Origin: Echinarachnius parma
Taxonomy: Eukaryota > Echinodermata > Echinoidea > Clypeasteroida > Echinarachniidae
Assembly: GCA_037951105.1 (NCBI GenBank)
Contig: JBAMJV010008502.1
Location: 1-64,000, forward strand
Length of the DNA: 64,000 nt
Direction of reading: 5' to 3'
Shown: positions 55,831 through 64,000 of the stretch, in pieces
Layout of the letters: each line of letters starts with the position of its first letter
Position numbering within the stretch: position 1 is the stretch's first letter
Program-made: the position numbers and the translations under genes
Notes under the pieces: generated by a model
The model's input: the letters and a program-made list of their open reading frames with translations, nothing else
What the model was told of the DNA's origin: nothing
Databases searched by the model: none

Positions 55831-57255
55831 CATGAGGATGATGATATCAATATATGTTCTAAAAATAAGATTGGTTTCATGAATGTATTTTTTCCCTCTG
55901 GGTGTAGAGTAATGGCAATATTTTCAAAGAGGGCTACCCCCTACCCTGCCTCCACAGGCTCCACCTTCCAATGTATATTATTGACTGCAAGTTCTTGGGG
56001 TGTGTATTTATGATAGTTAACAACACTTCATTTCAATATTTGCTACCAAAAGATTTTATATGATTATTGAGGTAGCATGGTCTGAAAGATTGGGAGGGGG
56101 GGGGGGGGGGGGGGATCTCGTTCTATTTCTTAAATTATTGAATTTATATCCTTTTGTCTTTATCTAATTTTTCGTCAAACTAATGGGAATGGATGTTTAA
56201 ATGCACTCATTATTTACAAAGAGAAAACATTAGACTGAAACGCTTTTCAAAACACTAACTTAATTAGAGCCAGACAGGTGTATCTAACCACACCCGTAGT
56301 CTGTACCAAATTCTCACCAACCCCCCCCCCCCCTCCCCTCCCCCCTCAAAAATAAGGTGAAGTAGGGGAGGGCATGCTATGATAGAGGTGAAGAGCTTAC
56401 AATTGAACTAGATATCCTTGACTCTTGCACCTACGGAAAAAAGTTTTTCAACACCGCGATCATGTGACGAATGAAACGTGAGATTCTGTATAAACTATGT
56501 GTGTTTCATTTTTGCTTTTTTTATCGTGTTTTATCATTTTGTTTTTGTGTTTGTCATTTGTTACTCATTTGTGTTACATTTTCATGAGCACTTCATGTGG
56601 GGATTGTTTGGCTGGAGGGGTAGACATGGGGTCAGACAGGGTGTGACGTTTTGCTTCAATTGCAGACAAATGTTCGCCACTCATATTTGTTTAAGGAACA
56701 TTTTCTTGATGATCATTTTCTTGGTGATGATAAATAAGGATGAATTGAGCTAAAAAAAATAATGAAATTGGAGGAACTCTTAGACGCTGACAAAAATATA
56801 CCAGAGAAACTAGCATTTTGGAAATGTCACTTTCAACATTTTCTTGATGATCATCATGATAAGGATGAATAAATTGAGCTTAAAAATGTATGAAATTCGA
56901 GGAACTGCAGAAAATGTACCAGAGTTAATAAACGTTTGGTAAAAGTCACTTATAACTTTGAAACTTTTCTATCTGTACATGAATACAGCGAGTTATTCAT
57001 AGAAGCATAGTATGGTTGGGTTTGGGGTGCAATTGGGGTGTTTCTACATTTTGTTTAGGGTTTCCACTTATTAAAGTTTTTGGGGGTCTTCTTTTCATAG
57101 GTATTTTGCTATTTGAACATTTGAGATTGAAAATGTGCTGTATAAATGCATAATTGTATCATTATTTGGTATACTTTGTCTGTGATCTATCAAAACCAGA
57201 ATTTGGGGCGTAGGATTAGGGTAAATGTTTAGGTTTCGGGGTCAAGTTAAGAGTT
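55831..57255. other. sequence with poly(G) and poly(C) tracts, no gene
   Basis: Contains poly(G) 56096-56114 and poly(C) 56321-56333. A repeated phrase ACATTTTCTTGATGATCAT occurs at about 56699 and 56838, roughly 140 bp apart, with GATAA(G/A)(G/T)ATGAAT and TTGAGCT(T/A)AAAA following, a small direct repeat. Confidence 0.4.
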
Positions 57256-57261
57256 AGGGAC

Positions 57262-57770
57262 ATTAGGAAGTTTCATGCATCAAATAGACCAAATGAGGCA
57301 TAGACCGAATGGATTTAGACTAAACAGAGGTACATGTAGGGATATAGAAGTTTCATGCATCAAATAGTTAATAGACCAAATGAGGCAAAGACTGAATGGA
57401 TTTAGACTAAACAGAGGTAGGGATATAGAAGTTTCATGCATCGAATAGTTAGACCAAATGAGGCAAAGACTGAATGGATTTAGACTACACAGAGGTAGGG
57501 ATATAGAAGTTTCATGCATCGAATAGTAGAACCAAATGGATGTTCAAGACTAAACGAGCAGAGTTAGGGACATGGAAGTTTCATGCATCAAGTAATAGAC
57601 CAAATGAGAAGAAGACTAAAAGGATTTGGACTAAACAAAGGTAGGGATATAGACCAAATCAGACATAGATTTAGACTAAATGAACAGAGTTAGGGAAGAG
57701 GAAGTTTCATGCATCAAGTAGTAGACCAAATGAGGCATAGACCGAATGGATTTAGACTTTACGAACACAG
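57262..57770. repeat. tandem array, unit about 70-85 bp, about six copies
   Basis: GAAGTTTCATGCATC(A/G)AATAG recurs near 57269, 57347, 57429, 57507, 57575 and 57698. It is followed by AGACCAAATGAGGCATAGAC, GAATGGATTTAGACTAAAC and AGAGGTAGGGATATA. A minus-strand open frame (57280-57519) with a repeated peptide is a by-product. It uses TAGACCA words, the complement of the TGGTCTA words at 30945-31290. Confidence 0.85.
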
Positions 57771-58650
57771 ACCGTTTCAGATCAACCGTAGTAGTAGCAC
57801 TTTATTATGAAGAGATTGGATACTTCTGAATTATAATAGAGGACTCAGTGACCGAACATAAAGAGATGGCTGCAAATTGATAGTAAGATTGGAAAGGATT
57901 ATCCTTACCCCTACTATTATGAATCTATAAAGGATGGAAGCAGAAAATGATCGCGAGGATAATGAGATATCAAGCAATAAAAAAAAAAAGGATGAAATTT
58001 CCTTTGGGAAATAGATTGGTTGGCCTGGCTCACACTGCATTACATTCATACGTTTATTTTTATTTTTTTATTAGAACGGAAATACTCTTGCTACATCTCT
58101 TTATTTCTCGAGTGGTAGGATTTCCTTTTGATAACAAGCAATTGATCGGGAGTATCTCCTTAGTTTATTGATGGTGAATCCCGAATTCTACTAAAGTTTG
58201 TGAATGAAGAATGACCCGTTTGTAAGGTGATGGAAAAGGTTGATTGTAACTATCATGCACTGGCCCATTTTGACAATAACATTTCCTACAAGTATCTTGG
58301 ATCCTCCCCTCCCCCAGACTACCTACTCATTTATTTACCCTTATCCTTTAACTTAAAAAAAGGGATATCCCCTTGCCCTTATGCAAGATGTCAATCTGTT
58401 CAAAGCTGTACGAATTCACATGCTGGTTTTGTTTTAGCAAGGAGTTTTAGTGACTATGTCTTATAGTTGTCAGTTGCTGTACATTTTTGTTTTTCTTCAG
58501 TGCCGTATTATGTGGTAGTCTTTTCATTACAGTGGATTTACGTAATAAGAAATCATGCAGACATAATGTAATGATAATCTTCTGCTCTCCCCCAGCCCAC
58601 CTACTCATCTATTCTCCCTTATTACAGCCACTGGGGTATCTGTGGTCAAA
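57771..58650. other. sequence without supported gene
   Basis: CCCCAGACTACCTACTCATTTATT near 58312 and CCCCAGCCCACCTACTCATCTATT near 58590 form an old direct repeat about 280 bp apart. No coding signal. Confidence 0.35.
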
Positions 58651-58661
58651 CCATTTTGCTA

Positions 58662-58767
58662 GGGGGGGGGGGGGGGGGGGGCGCATAGAGAAGAAAATGT
58701 TCCACATAAGGAGTGGGGGGAGAGGGCAGAGGGGAAAAAAGGATTCCCCATGGGGGGGGGGGGGGGG
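58662..58767. repeat. poly(G) tracts, 20 and 16 bases
   Basis: G runs at 58662-58681 and 58752-58767, with a further G-rich spot near 58828-58841. They generate polyglycine in a 152-codon plus-strand frame that I do not consider a gene. Confidence 0.9.
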
Positions 58768-58841
58768 CTCGAGGATGTATATTGTTGACTATTTCTTTAT
58801 TTCTTTTATTTCTGGTAAGTATTCACAGGGGGGGGTGGGGG

Positions 58842-59483
58842 GGCAAGAGTTAATTTTATTATTTCATTCAGCAAATAACATACCAAACAGGACAGGAAAT
58901 ATGCATTCTCTCATCTTCAGGCTTGGGAAAAAGATGAGAAGATGATGAATTAGGTGTGCGGTAACCCCAATCAGTCGAGGGATTGTTTCCGTTTCCGCTA
59001 TAACCGCTAGACAGTCATGAGTCGCTTTTATTCATTCTTTCTCTTCAGTCATTTCAACCCCTTGACTGTAGGAACCTAGTGGTTTGTTTCTGACTCTCAT
59101 TCACCTCTTTTTTGTTTTCGTCTCGACACAACATGCCGGCCACAGAACAGCCCTCTCCAAGACAGTGATTACGCTTTGGGCAGAGTATCTCATCAAGATC
59201 TCTGTTGGTTAATAAAGAAAAGAGATTATGGGTTCTTTTAAGTCACAGAAGTCTTCTTTTTGTCTGGGCGGTGCAAACGAAGAAAAGAAGAGATGCAACT
59301 CAATCGGCAGTGAATGGATGGAATCCTGTCAGAGTGGTTAAAGTGATTTGCGGATTACTAGTGGCCCGTCTCCACCAATTTTGTTTCTTGATTTTCATCT
59401 TTCAGATTTTTGAGACGACCTGAATCACTGATGAAATGCCAGTAGCATTCTCCAAAGTCTTATTTAGATCAACAAAGGTTGAA
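58842..59483. other. sequence without supported gene
   Basis: AACCCCTTGACTGTAGGAACC at 59056-59076 is a fragment of the small TTAACC family. Between 59100 and 59420 base composition is balanced, but no exon is supported. Confidence 0.35.
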
Positions 59484-59670
59484 TCAGTCAGCAGGGGGAA
59501 AATTTACGTTTATTTTTCGTGGGCTAACTTTCAAGCTCAACTGCATGAAATAGCAGTCTCAATTTTGTTTTGCATTGAAATCTAGATGCAAATTCACAGG
59601 GCCTCCTTTATGATTTTCAGGGGCTCTTCTTGGCATTGTGGGGACTAAATTGCTCAGAGCCCCCGTGTAT
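59484..59670. repeat. dispersed repeat, GGGCTAACTTTCAAGCTC type, copy 3
   Basis: A good match to 25785-25965: TTTATTTTTCGTGGGCTA, TTTTGTTTTGCATTGAAATC and CAGGGGCTCTTCTTGGCATT. Confidence 0.5.
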
Positions 59671-60165
59671 TTTCTCACTTTGACTTTATTTGGATATATA
59701 CCAAAGGTTTAATCAGTACTTGCTATCCACTGTTCCTGCTTAGTAGCAGGATGAATCTATTGCTAGTTTCATCAGACTTAATTGATATGCAACCATTCAT
59801 ATTGGGTACATTATTTGAGAAATTCATCCGCCAAAGAAGGTGTGATTTTATATTATATATAAAGGCAGATATTGGTGTGGACATGATAGTTTCAGTAGCT
59901 AACAAAGTGTGAGAGAACGGGAATCTGTTTCCTTTCACTATTGTGATAATTCAAAGGACTTAGCAGCTCTCTGCTATATCTGTGTAAAAAAAAGGGGATT
60001 TTTCATCCACCCACCCTTTTGTTGTTATCTTTCTTCGGAGGCATCCAATTCGTCTGTAGGTGTTAGGCTAGACGGATCATACTTATTTACGCTGCAAGAT
60101 TTTGCAATGGTAGCCTATCATGCTGGGGCTATGGCATAGCAGGAGTCACCTTAGATCCTAGAGAT

Positions 60166-60400
60166 GGGGGGGGGGGGGCAAAGGTGGAGGGGGCGGGGGC
60201 GGGGAGGGGGCAAAGACAGAGGTGGACAAGGAGGACTCACAAATAATTTTTGTAATGTTTTTTATTATCACTTATGTACATCAAGACCTGTTGTAGCATA
60301 CAACAGTACTACATTTATTGGCTGCACTTTGTGAAGAGAGAGTTAAAGTAAGGGGGTAAGGAATTTGTTTGCCCCCCCTCCCCCCCCCCCCCCCCCCCCC
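60166..60400. repeat. poly(G) and poly(C) tracts about 200 bp apart
   Basis: Poly(G) 60166-60178 followed by G-rich GGGGGCGGGGGCGGGG, and poly(C) 60380-60400. G-rich and C-rich tracts in this order could pair as a stem. Confidence 0.85.
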
Positions 60401-61400
60401 ACACTTCCCCATATCCCACTGACTATAAGATGATCGGATCACAAATTTTGTAATCATGTATTTTTCATTCTGCTAAATTGGATGGATAATCCCACATTAA
60501 TCCTTCTGTAATGGTGGTTTATCATGTATACGGGTAATAAAGGCAAGATGCCTTTTGGGGAGTTTTTTTTTTGGAGGGGCGTCTTGTTTGGTTTGTTGTA
60601 CTTTTTAGTAGACATTTCTTTATTTGGGGTTGATTTTTCCTTTGTCCTTACCACACTGTGTTTAAAAAAATGGGAGATTATTTCATTTATTATTCAGGCA
60701 GGAAATGGCATTCTTTGATAGAAGTTTACCCTTTATTTGATGCGTCAAAATATGATTCATTGGGAGTTGAGAAATAATTAACTTGTACTGATTTAAATAC
60801 AGAATGAAACATGTGTTAAATTTCTGTCATATGAATGTTTTGATAAATGCATGTTGTTAATTTTAGCGTGAGAATGAATCATTTGAAAGCAATTATATGG
60901 TCTACAGAAGGAAGAGAGAGAGTACAGTTAGAGACTTGGTAGTAAGCATTTGGCCAATATTTATACACAAGTTTTTTTTTTCTTCACCATTTAGATTTGA
61001 TAAATTGCAGTTTTATATGATTATGAAAACAATGATAATCGTTGACTGAATGCGACTGTGTGGAACATGAGATTACCACATTCAATAGTAATGATCATGA
61101 AATTAAAGAGCGGAAAACGAGTGTTGTTAACTTTTTGAGATCATATTCTCATATTCTCATATTTCCCTTTATGAAATTAATCACAAACTTCAATGCATAT
61201 TTCAAAAGTATGCTACATATCGTATTAAAGAAAACCAGCTTTTGTTGTTCCACAGCCGAAAAACCTTTCATGCCCTTTTCCCCCTCCGACACCTGTTAAC
61301 CAACTTCAAACATCATTTTATCAAACTTACGTTGATTATTAAATAGAAGCAAAGGACAATATAAACGAATGTAAAAAATATTTGCAACACATACATGTTT
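60401..61400. other. AT-rich sequence without supported gene
   Basis: Nothing beyond short low-complexity stretches. Confidence 0.3.
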
Positions 61401-61830
61401 ACAAGGTGTCAATAAACCAATTAAGCTTAATTTTGTAAATATTCTCATGTATCCGTGAGTGGAGCTGATTTTTTTTAAAGAGTTTGAATGATATATGATA
61501 CCCGAGATGAACTCCCTCGAAGGTTATTCAACAACCAACAGACCTTTTCTGTCCTATTTTTTTCTCTCAAAAATATTAACTTATATGTCCAATGTGCAGC
61601 GATGTAAAAATATAGAGAGTATTGAACAAACCAAACCAAATGTAATGACACACTCAAAGGAGGGGGTCAATAAACCAATTACTCTCCATTTTCTTTTGTA
61701 TTTGAAAAACCAAACCAACTGCACCATTTATGTATTAAAGGTGTCAATAAGCCAATTTATATAATTTGTGCAGATTCTCATATTTCCTTGAGTGGGGCTC
61801 ATCTCAAACTCATTTGAAACTTCAACATGA
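61401..61830. repeat. direct repeat of about 330 bp, partial
   Basis: AAGGTGTCAATAAACCAATT and AAGGTGTCAATAAGCCAATT occur at 61405 and 61739. Each is followed by ATTCTCAT(G/A)T(A/T)TCC(G/T)TGAGTGG(A/G)GCT. A shorter GTCAATAAACCAATTACT copy lies at 61666. Confidence 0.6.
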
Positions 61831-62223
61831 TTTTTTTATTTTGATACATAAACTTTTCTGTATTTAGGTAGGTCTGCAAGCCATCACACCTTTTTTTCCC
61901 CATCCTTTTTGTTCCCCCAGTCACGCAAGTATTGAACTTGTGAAATGCACTTTATTCCAACAAAGTGTCAAACGTTTGTTGATTAAAAACAAAATTCTGG
62001 CCCCTTACCAACCTCCTTGATTTTGTTACAACATACTGTACATCTGAATTTCACCGCACATCTTGTTTTCCCTCTTGGCCATCTAACATAGCAGGATATT
62101 TTCTCACTTTTTACACTTCCTTTGGCCTTGTTCTCATTAGTGATAGTGTTACAACTTTTACCTAAATTAAATGGAACATGTTTGCATGCCTCGACCAACA
62201 AGTGGCTGGAGGCATACTAACCC
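61831..62223. other. sequence without supported gene
   Basis: A 72-codon minus-strand open frame (61983-62201) has several Cys and basic residues but no recognised domain. Confidence 0.3.
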
Positions 62224-62698
62224 CGTGTTCACACACAAACATTTCATCCCTTAATCATGACTAAAGAATCAGCAGCTGACTATAGAATCAGCTGCTGATT
62301 AGCTATACGATGAAATTCGTGTGTCTGAACGCTGATTAACGAAACGATCGTTAGTCATGACTAACGAAACACGGGTTTTATCGTCGTTTCGTACGAGAGC
62401 TGACTATAGAATCACGCTCTGTTCGTGTGTGAACAACCACATCTCGCTTAATCATGATTAGCTATACGACTCGTAACTAACTGGGCGTGGCTTAACGTGA
62501 ACGTTCGCGCGAACAGGACAACACACTGCGCAGTAGCAAACTGCGCACTTATACGATGTTCGGTGCACCTGGAAGCCAGCTGTTGTGGAATATTGGCTTT
62601 GTGTGTGAACGTAAGAGGTAGTTTGGTTTAATCATGACTAACGATACGTCGTATCGTTAGTCATGATTAAGGAATGAAAATGTTTGTGTGTGAACACG
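62224..62698. mobile_element. foldback MITE with CGTGTTCACACACAAACATT ends and TCATGA motifs
   Basis: 475 bp. The left end CGTGTTCACACACAAACATT and the right end AATGTTTGTGTGTGAACACG are exact reverse complements over 20 bases, and similarity continues to about 40 bases into TTAATCATGACTAA. A word TTA(A/G)TCATGA(C/T)TAA occurs five times (62251, 62351, 62448, 62628, 62657). The last two form a 43-bp palindrome with a one-base centre (62628-62670). The middle is CG-richer (AACGTGAACGTTCGCGCGAA). No open frame. Confidence 0.85.
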
Positions 62699-62867
62699 CT
62701 GTAAGTCAACCGTTCATCTAACATGATTAATTTGTTAATATTAGGTGACTGATTTACATTTATTGGCCATAACATTACATTTCATATATTTAACTGTCTA
62801 TTAATATTCAAAATCTCAATCTTGTTATTGATAAAAACTGAATTTATTGATAAAGCTTAACATCATT

Positions 62868-63017
62868 GGGCCCCATTACAGACTGGGTTGCAATTGATTG
62901 TAAAGTTGCAATTGATTTCAAGTCAGAAAATATGCACATTCAACCAATCAGATTTGCGCATTTAGTCACATGATCTGACTTGCAATCAACGGCAACTTTA
63001 CAATCGACTTGGGGCCA
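62868..63017. mobile_element. small MITE, GGGCCCCATTACAGACTGGG ends
   Basis: About 150 bp. The left half TGCAATTGATTGTAAAGTTG is matched in inverse by CAACTTTACAATCGACT, and the tips are GGGCCCCA and TGGGGCCA-like. No coding capacity. Confidence 0.6.
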
Positions 63018-63061
63018 TGGAGCCTCAATCGGTCATTGTCCGTTTGTCTATTTGTCCGATC

Positions 63062-63222
63062 AGGGCACTGTTTCATAAAGCTGTGTGTGACCAGTTATTG
63101 TAACTTAGTAACTACCATGGCAACAGCTGAAATGTTCCGTGCTGATTTGATGTTATCTAATAGTTACAATAATTGGACACTTGTACAGCAATATTACAAA
63201 GGTTTTATGAAACGGGGCCCAG
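63062..63222. mobile_element. small MITE, GTTTCATAAAG ends
   Basis: About 160 bp. The left end GGGCACTGTTTCATAAAGC and the right end TTTTATGAAACGGGGCCC are inverted. TTGTAACTTAGTAAC on the left pairs loosely with GTTACAATAATTG on the right. Confidence 0.65.
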
Positions 63223-63314
63223 GTGTCGAAAATATGACTTTTATACAAGTACATGTATATTTACTGGCCCGATCAAAGTAAACTTGAACTGGCCCTAAGC
63301 CAGCCAGTCAGGAG

Positions 63315-63341
63315 TGATGTTGTTGTTGTTGTTGTTGTTGA
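63315..63341. repeat. TTG microsatellite
   Basis: About eight to nine TTG triplets. Confidence 0.9.
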
Positions 63342-64000
63342 GCCCTACTATGTGTATGGAATGTTTGCAGATGTTTGAGGTCAAATGGGGACATCTCTGA
63401 TATAACAGATTGGAAGTCAAGGAATCAATCTGAAATTGTCACGAAAGAAAACGACTTTCAAAGTGCGCAATATAAAGTGAAGAGAGAAAATTACTTTCAA
63501 AGTTCGTGCACGATTCATAGAATGAAAAGAAGAAAAAAAACAAAAAAAAGAAAATGATTTGTCGATCATCTGAACTCGTTGCTCTGGCATTGAACCCCAA
63601 TTGTCGGGGTTTGATATCCTACCCACCTTGCAGACAATGTGCCAAGTTGTTTTCCCCAAAACCCTCCGTCACCCCCTTATTCCAAACTTCCAGGGAGGCA
63701 AGACGTGACCGAATTAAAACAAGATGCCCTGACTCCGCCCCTGCAGGGAAAGGGGCCCCCAATCTGCTCAACCATGCAGGAGTGAATGTTTTGCCCCCCT
63801 TTGCTAGAGTTCTAAGTAAGATTTGTGGATTTGGTTTCACACCATTTCAAAGTCTGTTTAAAAGTGGTTTAAATGATCAATGTTTTGATCTGATTTTCTA
63901 ATTATGGTTCATTTTTCACACATATGTATATCATAAATCAATAAGATAAATCAAACAAGATTTAGAAGTGGTCTTGATAACATTGTGTTAAACATACGGC
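63342..64000. other. sequence to window end, no gene recognised
   Basis: A direct repeat AACGACTTTCAAAGT(G/T)CG or TTACTTTCAAAGTTCG with AGAGAAAA lies near 63451-63505. Open frames of 115 codons (plus, 63554-63901) and 73-80 codons (minus) overlap on opposite strands, with no domain that I recognise. Confidence 0.3.

Noticed and set aside
57280-57519. Minus-strand frame with a repeated peptide
   Set aside because: The peptide repeat mirrors the 70-85 bp tandem DNA unit, which is irregular outside this frame.
58487-58945. 152-codon plus-strand frame
   Set aside because: The length depends on two poly(G) tracts translated as Gly; no domain and atypical composition.
62224-62698. CRISPR-like array because of regularly recurring TCATGA words
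   Set aside because: Eukaryotic context, irregular spacing, motifs in both orientations and terminal inverted repeats indicate a MITE.
1-64000. tRNA genes
   Set aside because: I looked for B-box-like GGTTCGAATCC words with a matching A box and acceptor stem and found none that I could support.

Overview
This is an AT-rich eukaryotic window, roughly two-thirds A+T by eye. It contains no host protein-coding gene that I can recognise. There are no prokaryotic features (no operons, ribosome binding sites or insertion sequences), and I saw no tRNA, rRNA or CRISPR array. Nearly everything identifiable is repetitive: DNA-transposon remnants and MITEs, foldback elements, two degraded non-LTR retrotransposons, about fifteen tandem arrays with units of roughly 15 to 330 bp, microsatellites, and fifteen poly(G)/poly(C) tracts of 11-23 bases. 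The mix of CR1/L2-like and jockey-like retrotransposon debris, long-inverted-repeat foldback elements and dense MITEs suggests a marine invertebrate, most likely a deuterostome such as an echinoderm. That is an inference from texture, not a species identification.

Layout. 1-8.4 kb: dispersed repeats, a TTAA-flanked MITE (1392-1826), a perfect 38-bp hairpin (3735-3813), degenerate tandem repeats, the 3' end of a CR1/L2-like retrotransposon with an AAT tail (7500-7790) and a 150-165 bp array. 8.5-14.55 kb: a 6-kb structure bounded by about 1.1-1.2 kb inverted arms, with a frameshifted jockey-like reverse transcriptase on the minus strand inside (about 10905-12545); that gene is itself interrupted by a small hAT-like MITE carrying a poly(C) tract. 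14.7-20.8 kb: another TTAA MITE, an inverted repeat built from a tandem unit, a 300-323 bp array and a second copy of the first MITE. 21.0-29.5 kb: three copies of a 226-237 bp palindromic MITE, transposon A (21670-23679) and a 156-bp minisatellite (27187-28410). 29.5-34.9 kb: mostly unique-looking sequence with microsatellites. 34993-37608: transposon B. 38-64 kb: more arrays, a 1.5-kb palindrome (44884-46391), a third copy of the TTAA MITE, and MITEs at 62.2-63.2 kb.

The most interesting signal is the pair of transposons A and B. Both begin GGGCAATTCCA and end with its reverse complement, both are flanked by 4-bp target-site duplications (TATA for A, TCTT for B), and each carries its own short motif repeated across its length: GTAACGCCGTGAC in A (seven sites, three with small changes) and GTAACGTTACTAACC in B (eight identical copies). 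Same ends with an element-specific repeated motif suggests a transposon family whose internal recognition motif changes in concert. I cannot assign it to a named superfamily. Second in interest are a 156-bp minisatellite with seven perfect RFX X-box palindromes and a palindrome with eight POU octamers.
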